In this document: piece by piece, positions 11,597-21,288 of the stretch
Numbering within the stretch: position 1 is the first letter of the stretch
Layout: every line of letters starts with the position of its first letter
From: Oehlia diaphana
Taxonomy: Eukaryota; Glomeromycota; Glomeromycetes; Glomerales; Glomeraceae
Assembly (NCBI GenBank): GCA_003833135.1
Contig: QZLH01000854.1
Span: 20,965-46,866, forward strand
Reading direction: 5' to 3'
Length of the DNA: 25,902 bases
Notes under the pieces: model-generated
Databases searched by the model: none
Told to the model about the DNA's origin: nothing
The model's input: only the letters and a program-made list of their open reading frames with translations
Made by a program: the position numbers and the translations under genes

Positions 11597-11690
11597 ATTA
11601 AAAAATCACATGATACAAGCAATAAGAATGCTTTTCAAAACAATATTAAAAAATCACATAACATCAGCAATAAGAATACTTTTTAAAACT
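11597..11690. repeat. Tandem duplication, 48-bp unit
   Basis: Two adjacent copies of a unit starting ATTAAAAAATCACAT and containing CAGCAATAAGAAT/CAAGCAATAAGAAT begin at 11597 and 11645. They differ by a few substitutions. Confidence 0.75.
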
Positions 11691-11742
11691 ATTTTTTCAA
11701 AATTTTAGTTTAGTTTAAAATTCAATTCAGACCTATTTTTTA

Positions 11743-13039
11743 TCCTTTAAACTGTAAGCAATTGTGGGCAAATTTGCCCGCAATTTTACCAAATTTTAGC
11801 TCTCATCTAATTTTATGAAAAATAAAGCAATTTTAATAAAAATTTTTTTCCAAAATAGGTTAAATTNNNNNNNNNNNNNNNNNNNNNNNNNNNNNNNNNN
11901 NNNNNNNNNNNNNNNNNNNNNNNNNNNNNNNNNNNNNNNNNNNNNNNNNNNNNNNNNNNNNNNNNNNNNNNNNNNNNNNNNNNNNNNNNNNNNNNNNNNN
12001 NNNNNNNNNNNNNNNNNNNNNNNNNNNNNNNNNNNNNNNNNNNNNNNNNNNNNNNNNNNNNNNNNNNNNNNNNNNNNNNNNNNNNNNNNNNNNNNNNNNN
12101 NNNNNNNNNNNNNNNNNNNNNNNNNNNNNNNNNNNNNNNNNNNNNNNNNNNNNNNNNNNNNNNNNNNNNNNNNNNNNNNNNNNNNNNNNNNNNNNNNNNN
12201 NNNNNNNNNNNNNNNNNNNNNNNNNNNNNNNNNNNNNNNNNNNNNNNNNNNNNNNNNNNNNNNNNNNNNNNNNNNNNNNNNNNNNNNNNNNNNNNNNNNN
12301 NNNNNNNNNNNNNNNNNNNNNNNNNNNNNNNNNNNNNNNNNNNNNNNNNNNNNNNNNNNNNNNNNNNNNNNNNNNNNNNNNNNNNNNNNNNNNNNNNNNN
12401 NNNNNNNNNNNNNNNNNNNNNNNNNNNNNNNNNNNNNNNNNNNNNNNNNNNNNNNNNNNNNNNNNNNNNNNNNNNNNNNNNNNNNNNNNNNNNNNNNNNN
12501 NNNNNNNNNNNNNNNNNNNNNNNNNNNNNNNNNNNNNNNNNNNNNNNNNNNNNNNNNNNNNNNNNNNNNNNNNNNNNNNNNNNNNNNNNNNNNNNNNNNN
12601 NNNNNNNNNNNNNNNNNNNNNNNNNNNNNNNNNNNNNNNNNNNNNNNNNNNNNNNNNNNNNNNNNNNNNNNNNNNNNNNNNNNNNNNNNNNNNNNNNNNN
12701 NNNNNNNNNNNNNNNNNNNNNNNNNNNNNNNNNNNNNNNNNNNNNNNNNNNNNNNNNNNNNNNNNNNNNNNNNNNNNNNNNNNNNNNNNNNNNNNNNNNN
12801 GGTAAGAAAAGTTTAGATTTTATTATATAAAAATTCTGATACTATTTTTGCGAGTTAATTTCTCATCCAATTTTAATGATCAACCGCATATCTAACTTAT
12901 ACAATTTATGGCCAGAATGTAGATCAATTTGGCTGCAAAATTATGTGACGATCTGGCCAAAATTAAAGAATTTTTTATAGGGTCATTTATCCTAATTTAG
13001 AAATTGCGGGCAAATTTACCCGCAATACAGTTTAAGGGA
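11743..13039 (+). mobile_element. TIR element, copy A (interrupted by assembly gap)
   Basis: The left end is TCCTTTAAACTGTAAGCAAT and the right end, reverse-complemented, is TCCCTTAAACTGTATTGCGG. Both are flanked by TA (11741-11742 and 13040-13041), which fits a Tc1/mariner-like target duplication. Each end carries a near-perfect palindrome around GGGCAAATTTGCCC (11760-11785) and GGGCAAATTTACCC (13003-13026). Copy B at 13375-14130 is the same element in the opposite orientation. No transposase frame is visible in the sequenced parts. About 363 bases are known; the rest is N. I infer a non-autonomous element, but an intact internal gene in the gap cannot be excluded. Confidence 0.8.
11867..12800. 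other. Assembly gap (934 N)
   Basis: A run of unknown bases lies inside copy A. By alignment to copy B, the flanking bases 11866 and 12801 correspond to 14007 and 13613. The missing part would therefore be about 393 bases if the copies are collinear, not 934. Any open frame crossing this run is an artefact. Confidence 0.98.
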
Positions 13040-13135
13040 TAATAAATATAATTGTCAAAACTGTTTTTATACTTTTTTAAAATTAATTATAATTTAGAAA
13101 AGTTTTAGATTTACTAATTTTTTTATTAAATGAAT

Positions 13136-13220
13136 CCTAGAAATGCCATTTTACTACTATTAGATTTATCTTGTTAAGATAATTCCAATGAGCTATATTT
13201 TATTCTTTCTGATTACTGGG
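13136..13220 (+). repeat. Dispersed repeat of about 80 bp, copy 1
   Basis: The sequence begins CCTAGAAATGCC and continues with TTAGATTTATCTTG, TAAGATAATT and GAGCTAT, ending in GATTACTGG. Related copies lie at 23983-24067 and 24178-24258. This one sits between the two inverted element copies. No frame stays open across it. It looks like a conserved module carried by several elements. Confidence 0.6.
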
Positions 13221-13374
13221 TCAAAAGTTAATAAACTGCCTGATTAGTGACTGATTGATGCCTGATTTTTCACTTTAATTTGTAATAATAAAGAAATATT
13301 TAATAGATTTATTAAAAATTAAAATATATTAAAAAAAATAATATAAAAAATTAAAATGCTACTTAAAAAAACTA

Positions 13375-14130
13375 TTCCTTAAACTGTATTGCAAGTAAAT
13401 TTGCCTGCAATTTCTAAATTAGAATAAATAATGCTATAAAAAATTCTTTAATTTTAGCCAGATTGTCACATAATTTTGCAGCGAAATTGATCTACATTCT
13501 AGCCATAAATTGTATAAGTTAAATATGCAGTTAATCATTAAAATTGGATGAGAAATTAACCCGCAAAAATAGTATTAGAATTTTTATATAATGAAATCTA
13601 AACTTTTCTTACCATATTTTTTTCTCTATTTGAATATTTATTATAACTTTTTATTTTCATTATAACAATTTTGCATTATAATAAACAAAATTGAGATAAA
13701 AAAAATCAATTTTTATGAGTATATAATTAAAATACGTAATAAAATTTTTATTAAGGTTCTATATAAAGTCAAAATCCTACTTTTAAATATTAAATATTAT
13801 ATTAACAAAAGTTATTTTCCATACCGAATTCTACATATTCTATTAAGCTTTTATATAGCTACAATTAATTATCAATGAAATTGCTAAAGTTAAGTGCAAA
13901 GATTTTTAAAATTTTGTGATTATCTTAAAATACAACTTTTGACCAATGGGTAATTTTCAATTTTCTAATATATAATTAATAAATGATAATAATTGCTGTA
14001 CAATATAATTTAAACTATTTTGGAAAAAAATTTTTATTAAAATTGCTTTATTTTTCATAAAGTTAGATGAGAGCTAAAATTTGGTAAAATTGCAGGTAAA
14101 TTTTTCCACAATTGCTTACAGTTTAAGGGA
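13375..14130 (-). mobile_element. TIR element, copy B (inverted relative to copy A), 756 bp
   Basis: The ends are TTCCTTAAACTGTATTGCAA on the left and, reverse-complemented, TCCCTTAAACTGTAAGCAAT on the right, with TA on both sides (13373-13374 and 14131-14132). Bases 13375-13613 are the reverse complement of 12801-13039, and 14007-14130 of 11743-11866, with scattered substitutions. The end palindromes are more decayed here than in copy A, so copy B may be older. The 756-bp length has no room for a transposase of usual size, and no long frame is present. It is therefore non-autonomous. Confidence 0.8.
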
Positions 14131-14211
14131 TAAAAATATTATTTTATATTAGTTAAAGTAATAAATTTATCTAAAATAAAGTAAAGTTTAGATTTGTATA
14201 TCTATTATATA

Positions 14212-15135
14212 TACTACTTAGACAAAAGTAGCAGACACTATATATATATTATTTACTTAAAATTGTACATAATAACAACACTTGAATTTTTAATGTGTAA
14301 TAATATAGATTCTAAAGAGCATATATTTAAAATTTTATGTTTCTAGCCTTTATGCATTTATATTAATTAAAAAAATTCTAATAAAGAATTTTTAATGATT
14401 GGATAAATATAATGGATAATCTATTTTTATTATTTGCTTAGAATTATACATAATAATAATACTTGAAATTTTAGTATGTTATAACACATATTCTAAAGAG
14501 TATATATTTAAATTTTCATACTTTTAACTTTTGTACAGTTGTACTAATTAAAAAAAAGTCTAAAAATTTCCTAATGACTGTTAAATTTAAAAAAAATTAA
14601 TATTTTGGATAACATCTCATCTTATTTTAATTAGAAAAGATAAAGATATATAAATTTGCACATTTACTTCTAAAATAATAACTTTCATATGGTGTAAAAA
14701 TTAAAATATTTTTATTTATGTAAAGTTTATAGAAAATGTGAAATACTGATGAATTTTATAATTTTTAAAGAATAAACAACTTTGAGAATTTTTTTTTTAC
14801 AATACTTATAGCTAACTATAGGAAATTTAGAATATACTGATAAGGATTTATGCTATTACATGTTAAAATTTCAAATATTATTAATATACACGATTATAAA
14901 TAAATTGGTATCATAGCTTATCCATATTAGTAGTATAATTATTATTAAAAATTCAGTTATTTTTTTTAGGATTTTTTTAATTAAAACAGATGTATAAAAG
15001 CTTAAAACATAAAATTTTAAATATATATACTTTAGAATCTATTTTATCATATATTAAAATTTCAAGTATTGTTATTATGTACAATTTTAAGTAAATAATA
15101 CATATATAGTGTCCGCTACTTTTGTCTAGATAGTG
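14212..15135. mobile_element. 924-bp element with long inverted ends built of subrepeats
   Basis: The left end contains TAGACAAAAGTAGCAGACAC and the right end, reverse-complemented, TAGACAAAAGTAGCGGACAC. The match continues for more than 130 bases through TTATTTACTTAAAATTGTAC and TAGATTCTAAAG. TA flanks both inferred edges (14210-14211 and 15136-15137). Within the left half the unit is repeated in tandem (about 14236-14424 and 14428-14610). The right half mirrors this with two further diverged units (about 14940-15112 and 14820-14905). No coding sequence is seen. Tc1/mariner-like ends are inferred from the TA flanks and the AGACAAAAGT motif. Confidence 0.75.
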
Positions 15136-15427
15136 TATGTATATATCCATATAGATTACGAATTGTGAATATCTATTTTATTATTTTGAATAGTATCTAT
15201 AGATAAATAATTTTATAGATAATTTGTAGATACCTTTATATTTACAGATATGTAATAATCCTATGAAATAATCTTTAAAATTATATATAAAACTCATTAA
15301 TAAGTTTAATGCCAATGCTTTATTCTATTTTATCAATTATTGATATTGATATTCAAATGAAAATGTGGTTTAGAGTGGAAATGATTTCATAATGTTTTTC
15401 TTTACTAATTCAAAAAATATAGGCAAG

Positions 15428-15568
15428 TTATTGCAATTTTTTTTCTGCAACCTGCTTAAAAAGCTTAGCCTTCTTAGGCTCAAGTCCAGTGATAATCTTA
15501 ATCACAAATCTGGCAAGTAAGTCAATTACAGATTCCATTTCAAAAAGTCCTTTGACTCCTTTCACATA
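15428..15568 (-). pseudogene. Orphan C-terminal coding fragment, unknown protein
   Basis: An open frame of 46 residues on the minus strand ends at a TAA (15430-15428) and is bounded upstream by an in-frame TAG. It reads YVKGVKGLFEMESVIDLLAR and then a Lys-rich, helix-like tail containing GLEPKKAKLF and ending KKLQ. Codon use and local G+C are richer than in the surrounding DNA, which suggests it was or is coding. A GTGAAAG acceptor-like sequence lies at its start, so it could be a last exon. I do not recognise the family. It lies on the same strand as the nuclease-like gene at 16554-17706, but nothing ties them together. It may be a relic carried or cut by the adjacent elements. Confidence 0.4.
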
Positions 15569-15579
15569 CTATACACTAC

Positions 15580-15752
15580 AGTCAGTCCTTTTTATAGTGA
15601 ATTTAATATAACGAATTTCAAATCTTTAGTGTAGTACACATTTAATTATAAAAAAAAATTGGTACACCGAATTTTACTAATAAAATGCAGTATAACATTG
15701 AATAAAGAAAAACTTGTAAATTACAAACCTCTTTTTATAACGAATTTCTATA
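15580..15752. mobile_element. Partial CAGT-ended (pogo-like) element
   Basis: The sequence from 15580 starts CAGTCAGTCCTTTTTATAGT and continues with ATATAACGAATTTC, a pattern typical of pogo/Tigger-type ends. A related ATAACGAATTTC occurs again at about 15738-15749. I find no matching inverted right end, so this is either a solo or truncated end, or an older copy disrupted by the MITE at 15755. Confidence 0.45.
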
Positions 15753-15754
15753 TA

Positions 15755-15923
15755 CAGTTCACTCTCTCTATAGCAAATTCTTATATAGTGAATAACTTGC
15801 TATAATGAAGAAAAATTCAGGTACAGATTTTTCATATATATAATGACCTTCAGTATAGTAAATTTTCACTATACTGAATTTTAATCTCCAGCCCATGGGA
15901 TTCACTATAGTGAGGGTGAATTG
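15755..15923. mobile_element. MITE, 169 bp, TA-flanked
   Basis: The left end is CAGTTCACTCTCTCTATAG and the right end, reverse-complemented, CAATTCACCCTCACTATAG. TA lies immediately outside both (15753-15754 and 15924-15925). The interior carries several ACTATA/TATAGTGAA motifs in both orientations, so the strand could fold extensively. There is no coding capacity. It is probably mobilised by a Tc1/mariner-pogo transposase. Confidence 0.75.
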
Positions 15924-16553
15924 TAACAAAGATTTTTAAGATTTTTGCAAGATACATTTTAATATAAAGGGTAGTTTGATGCTATTTTTCTCAAATAATC
16001 AATTTTACCGCTTTTAATTCATTTTACAAAAGATGGGTGATTTATGTTTTGAGCAGGACGTTCTACAAATGTTTTGATTTTCCTCTATTTTACTGCATTA
16101 TACCAAATTTTTCCATTATACCGAACAAGCATTAACAGCAAAAATTTTGTACAAAAAATTTTTTTTTTTTAAACACTATCTTTTATACTTTTTCCAATTA
16201 TCTGTATTTATTACTATGTTATTTAAATGTAAACCATGTAATTTGCAAATAGCCTAAAAATATTTTATTGATTATACATTTCTTATTATATTAAATCAAG
16301 ATTAGCTAAAAAAATAGTATTTCCTACAAAAAAAAAATTTCTTATTATATTATTAGTTTAAACTATTTCCTACAAAAAAAAATAAAGCTGAAATATAGAA
16401 ATATTTCTTTAAAGTCAAAAGTTATTCTGTGTCTCTAGAACTTCTTGTTGAATTTCAAATAAATCAATGATAAAATTAGGAATGGTAATTATAGGGGGAA
16501 GCGCTGTTATGTACCCAGCAGTATTTGCAGTTCTAAACCAGCATTTACAACTA

Positions 16554-17706
16554 TCAGAGGATTCCAAAAACAGCTGAAACCGGAATAGTGACTTGATAAT
16601 TAGGAAGTCCCGCTCGTATGCAAGCAGTAGAAGTATTACCAACATACTGCAAAGTGCCAAAGTCCCACTATCATATTACAAAGTTACACTTTAAAGCATC
16701 TGACATTTGATAAGAAATACTAACAGGGATCAATTTTACTTACTTCTTTGACAGATACTCCTGGTAAATTAGGATCAGTTAATGCTACAAATCCTGCTGG
16801 CACTGGATTCTCACGCATCCATAATCTTGCCTAATATTTTTTCTTTAAAAATAAAATTATCTTAGAATAAAACTACAGAAAAAATAAATAGATAACTAGA
16901 CATACCAACATTGATCGATTTTCATGATTTCTATCAGATCAAGTTTTATACCAAACACGAATTGTACGTATCGCTTGCACATCCACGTTTCGCATTTTGT
17001 ATTCCATGTATTAATACCCTGAGTGTTGGCTACTTCCACAATAATTCTTGCATGGGAACAGCCCTACACAAATATATTATTAATGTTAGAAAAGTGACTC
17101 AAAGATAAATATATACATACATTTAAATTACTCGGAAGAGGTCCAGGATGCGGAATGTTAGGTTTTGCAATAATTCTAGTACTCGGACAAACTGCAATGT
17201 CCTGTGCCCTTTTTTCTCTAGGTTGATTGGATTAAAATGGTCTATAGAAAAATGTGAATTGTTATTACTGTACAAGCCAAAGATAGAGTTTACGAAAAGA
17301 TCCCTTACAGGATTGTCCAAGAACTTTTATTGGTTCACGCCTCACGCCATTATTTGGGACTCTAAAAATATCAGCTAACATTGATAAGATAGCTTTATGT
17401 TCCGTACTGGCCATTTCAACAAAATACACATTTCCTTCTTCCCAAGAAAATTTAAATCCAACTTTTTCATTTCGTTTAAGAAAAATGTTGTATTTTTCAA
17501 TAAAATTCTCTACCCAATCTGTAAGGGCAAACTGTAACCATATGAGGCAACATTAGGCGTAATTTAAAGAAACCTGTATGTGGTAACTTACAAATCTTCT
17601 CTCGAGAATAATTTTGGTAGCTTTGGATAATTGTGAAATATGTTGTCAATTTTGTTTTGAAATCTTCTACCTGCTGATTTCCAGAAGAACTTGGAGGAAT
17701 TGACAT
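16554..17706 (-). pseudogene. Uma2/DUF820-like PD-(D/E)XK nuclease gene, six exons, frameshifted
   Basis: Minus-strand exons are 17706-17592, 17518-17269, 17217-17121, 17063-16906, 16830-16744 and 16667-16554. All introns are GT-AG (73, 51, 57, 75 and 76 bp). The product starts MSIPPSSSGNQQ. A segment with EMASTEHKAILSMLADIF (about residues 68-85) fits the helix after the first strand of Uma2 domains. QDIAVCP (D128) and RIIVEV (E164), followed by K177 in NTKCETW and YVQFVFGIKL, fit the PD...ExV...K pattern of this nuclease fold. Exon 4 is one base short: frame VFGIKLD must shift near 16931-16943 to reach NRSML and exon 5 ARLWMRENPVP. Without a correction, translation stops in exon 5. The intact form would be about 273 residues. 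A second missing T at 16566-16570 would change the end from VFGIL to VFWNP. The exon logic is read from the sequence; the family is an inference from motifs and from recall of similar Rhizophagus proteins. Confidence 0.6.
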
Positions 17707-18939
17707 TTTGAAGAAAAGATTTCATGAGAAAAGTGTAAGATGATGAAAGATCAGTTTTGTCCTTATATTTAATGCTGTATTACTTTGATCTATTTGATCC
17801 GGTGATGCAATCTTGATCCATCATATATGTGAAACACCTCTAGAAGGAAAGTTAAAAGTTTAGTTAATAAGTTAAGTAAAATAATGTATATATAGATCTC
17901 TTCAGTTTGTAAATAGAATTTTTCAGGAAAATAATGACATAAGAGAAAGTTATGAGAAAAGAAATCAGGTAATATTCTATAACACTTATCTCTCACCATT
18001 TGCTTGTTCTCTATTGGCTGCTCTATTATATTATGCAGATTAAGAAAATAAGTTATATAGTGTCAAAAGGTATTTTTTGCCTAACAGATACATCTATAAT
18101 TGGTCCAGTTATACTAAAATTGAAAATGATATGAAATAATCAACTATCAGACTTAAGAGTATATTTTAGCATAATACCTGTGTCAGTAAAATCAACATTC
18201 TTTTTACAAAGGTTTTATCTCATAATTTTCTATTATAAAAGAATGATGATTAAAAAAATAATTTTTTACTTTTATTAGAAAAAGCAATAAATAATTACCA
18301 AATATGATAGTTAATGTTGTTTTTCATTTTTCAAACCTACTGCTTTTTGTAGGTTATACTTATTTTTGGATTTATAAATTGGTTTATGCTATAATATTAA
18401 AGCATAAAAATAATAAGTTAAAGTAAAAATATTAATCTATAATTAAAAATTCTTATACTTCAGTATTAACTATTAATTTCAGAATATACAGATTGAGAAG
18501 ACTCTATATTTTTAAATTTAAAAGTATTGGGAAAAAAAAAGAAGAGTAATTTTTTGTATTTTTTTATTTAAGACAACCAAAAAGAGAGTAATTTTTTGTA
18601 AAAAAAAGCCTCACTAAAAACCTCAAAATCTTATATATATATTTAAATTTCATGTATTATTTTGATATAATACATATTTTATTTGATCACAAAATGCTAT
18701 GGTGGCAGAAGTTTATATTTGACAATAAAAATGTAACTCTTAAAAATCTTTCAACTCCTTAAAAAAGATATAATTTAGAAAAAATAAACTAGTAATTTTA
18801 TTCTTTAAGGTAAGTTCTATCAAATTATTAGTTAGATTTTTAAAAGAAGATCTATATAAAAAGTTATAAGTATTTGAAATTGCATGATTTTTATATAATC
18901 AGTTCAAATTTGAAACAAAATACTGAATTATTATAATAT
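17707..18939. other. Upstream and intergenic stretch
   Basis: This covers the 5' side of the minus-strand nuclease-like gene and the A+T-rich DNA beyond. No further exon chain, RNA gene or paired transposon end was found. The open minus frame at 17790-17999 is hydrophobic, low-complexity and has no partner exon. Confidence 0.55.
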
Positions 18940-18947
18940 GAATCAAA

Positions 18948-19194
18948 TAAAGTTGCTCGCCTAAACCTTTTCAAAATTTTACGATTAGTTTCATTAAAAT
19001 TTTACTATAGATTTATTATAGTTTCAGTAGAGTTTTAGCAGTTTTAGCATTTATAATAAGTTTTAGCAGTTTTGCCTTTTTCCAGAGTTTTGCCAGTTTT
19101 TTAATATAACTTTAATATAGTTTTGGCAGAATTTTACTTTTTGACGAAAAAACGTTATTTTATCTAAACTTCTAAGTTTTGGCAAGCAACTTTA
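18948..19194. mobile_element. hAT-like MITE, 247 bp, with 8-bp target duplication
   Basis: The ends are TAAAGTTGCTCGCCTAAAC and, reverse-complemented, TAAAGTTGCTTGCCAAAAC. The element is flanked by an exact direct repeat GAATCAAA at 18940-18947 and 19195-19202 (nine bases if the first T of the left end is counted). Eight-base duplications and ends starting with TA are typical of the hAT superfamily. The interior is made of short tandem units such as AGTTTTAGCAG, AGTTTTGCCAG and AGTTTTGGCAG. No coding sequence is present. Confidence 0.75.
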
Positions 19195-19202
19195 GAATCA
19201 AA

Positions 19203-20078
19203 TGTAATTTTTTTTAAAAAAAAATTTTATTAATATATGACTTTTATAAAATAGTAATTATAATTTATTACTGAAATCTACTTTTTTTTATGTTTTATCT
19301 TATTTGTAATAAAAAATTTTTAAACCTTGCATTTTATTAATACTTAATATAAAAAATTCCAATTTTTTATTAGCTGAATTTCAGATTATATAATATAAAA
19401 TTGACTTATAAAATTAAAAAAAATCATGTGATTGTTAAGTAGTATAAACTTTTGTTATCATATTTATAGAAAAAAGTTTTGATTTTATTAAGAATATATT
19501 TAATGCTTAATATTTTTCAATTAGAATCATCAAATGCATTTTCTTTGTCAATTATAAAATATCTATTATTTACTTTTACAAAACCTATATAGTAATTTAT
19601 ACATCTTATATTAATAAATTCTTTTGATTTGTATTAAGTAAAATATTTACATTCATATTTATCTTCTATATTCTTTGATGTTAATTGTATATAGATTAGT
19701 AAACTTAACGGTTAAATTTCATATAAACAAAATAATAATTTACTATTCTATAAATGTTTATAATAATGAGTGCATTTAGTTTGTAAGTAACTTTATCTAT
19801 TATATATCTTATCTAAAATATTAATATATAATAAAATAAATAAAATTAAAATTAAAATGCAATTTTGTCCAAACTGTAAAGTAATTAATGTAAAAGATTA
19901 AATTCTTTATCTGAACACAATAATTATTTCTTGCAATCTTGTTATTTCTTTTTATTCAATAGCTGCTAATTTTGCTGAAACTTGAAGTTTACAATTAATA
20001 TTGATTAGATTTGCAATAATATCATTATGATATCATTATAATACTTTAATAAAAAATAAATTTAATATTGTTAAGTTG
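19203..20078. other. A+T-rich intergenic stretch
   Basis: No gene, RNA or clear repeat pair was found. Sequence near 20012-20060 (GCAATAATATCATTATGATATC) weakly resembles the satellite unit that follows and may be a degenerate first copy. Confidence 0.5.
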
Positions 20079-20736
20079 ATCATAACTGTATTTATTTGAT
20101 ATTGATTAATTTAATATTTCTGTGATATCGTTGTGATCATAAATATTATCATGTAACCACATTATAGTAATATTATATTAACATTGAATTAATATTACAA
20201 AAATATTTGACATTTATTTGATATTGTACCCACATCATAGTAATATCATATTAATATTGAATTAATATTATAAAATATTTGATATTTTATTTGATATTAT
20301 AATCATATTGTAATGATATTATATTAACATCAAATTAATATTGCAACAATTTTTTACATCTATTTGAATAATTTGATATCGTAATCACATTATAGTGATA
20401 TTAGTTGTATTAACATTGAATTAATATTAAAATATTTGACATTTTATTTTATATTGTAATCACATCATAGTAATATCATATTAATACTGAATTAATATTA
20501 CAAAAATATTTTACATCTATTTGATATCGCAACCACATCATAATGATATCATATTAATATTGAATTAACATTGCAAAAAATATTTTACATTTATTTAATT
20601 GTAACTATATTATAATAATATTATATTAATATTGAATTAATATTATAAAAAATGTTTTACATTTATTTAATATTGTAACTACATCATAATGATATTATAT
20701 TAATACCAAATTAATATTACAAAAATATTTTTATTG
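20079..20736. repeat. Satellite array, about 73-bp unit, eight copies
   Basis: Eight units begin with GTAACCACATCATAGTAATA or a variant at about 20153, 20226, 20299, 20381, 20456, 20529, 20601 and 20675. Most spacings are 72-75; one is 82 because of a short internal duplication near 20365-20378. Each unit holds an imperfect palindrome around ATATTAATATTGAATTAATA, an ACAAAAATATTTTACAT stretch and TTTATTTGATATT. The copies are diverged, so the array is not newly made. Confidence 0.85.
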
Positions 20737-21288
20737 TAATATATGTTTATTATTTATTATACATTAATAATAATAATACAATTTTATTAGTGGATTATTA
20801 TAGGTGAGTTCAGGAAGAGTTAAATTGAGCTATTTAACGATAATGTTAATTTTATATAAATTCTATAAGTACATATTATATATTATGTATCTTTATAGAT
20901 TACTTATTATTTATTTTTTTCTTCCTTTTTTTTTATTTTTTTCTTCTCTTTTTTATTCTTTTCTTTTCATATGTAAGTGATAGATATATTATTTTTAATT
21001 TTAAAATATATAAATATATAAAAAAAATAATTATAATTAATAAAATATACTCTTTGTAAAATATATTTAAAATTATTTAATACATAACTTTGAAATAATA
21101 TGGAGCAGATAATCTCCAAAATTTTGTAAAGAACAATAAAAATAATAATATTTTTAAGTTAGTTTTTTCTTTAAATTTTTTGAAAGTGTTTTATTTCTTA
21201 AAATTATAATATTGTAAAAAAATGCTGGTTGTTATGACTGACAGACAATAACAAATTGTCAGGCTACCCTAGATAATATCAATAATAA
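20737..21288. other. A+T-rich intergenic stretch
   Basis: It includes a T/TTTTCTT-rich tract at about 20910-20970. A short coding-like frame (LVVMTDRQ) at about 21223-21246 ends at once in TAA. No gene could be supported. Confidence 0.5.

Noticed and set aside
11815..12816. 333-codon frame across the N run
   Set aside because: Almost all codons are unknown bases; an artefact of the gap.
17123..17320. Minus-strand frame reading NPINLEKKGHRTLQF
   Set aside because: It overlaps exon 3 in another frame. The QDIAVCP frame connects to the VEV exon in phase and carries the family motifs; this one ends in a stop with no continuation.
16911..17378. Plus-strand frames at 16911-17108 and 17148-17378
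   Set aside because: They are antisense to the exons of the nuclease-like gene, whose splice sites and motifs lie on the minus strand.
17790..17999. 69-codon minus-strand frame upstream of the nuclease-like gene
   Set aside because: Hydrophobic, low-complexity sequence without splice or family support.
20079..20736. CRISPR-like array
   Set aside because: Whole units repeat with no unique spacers, the copies are diverged, and the context is eukaryotic; it is a satellite.
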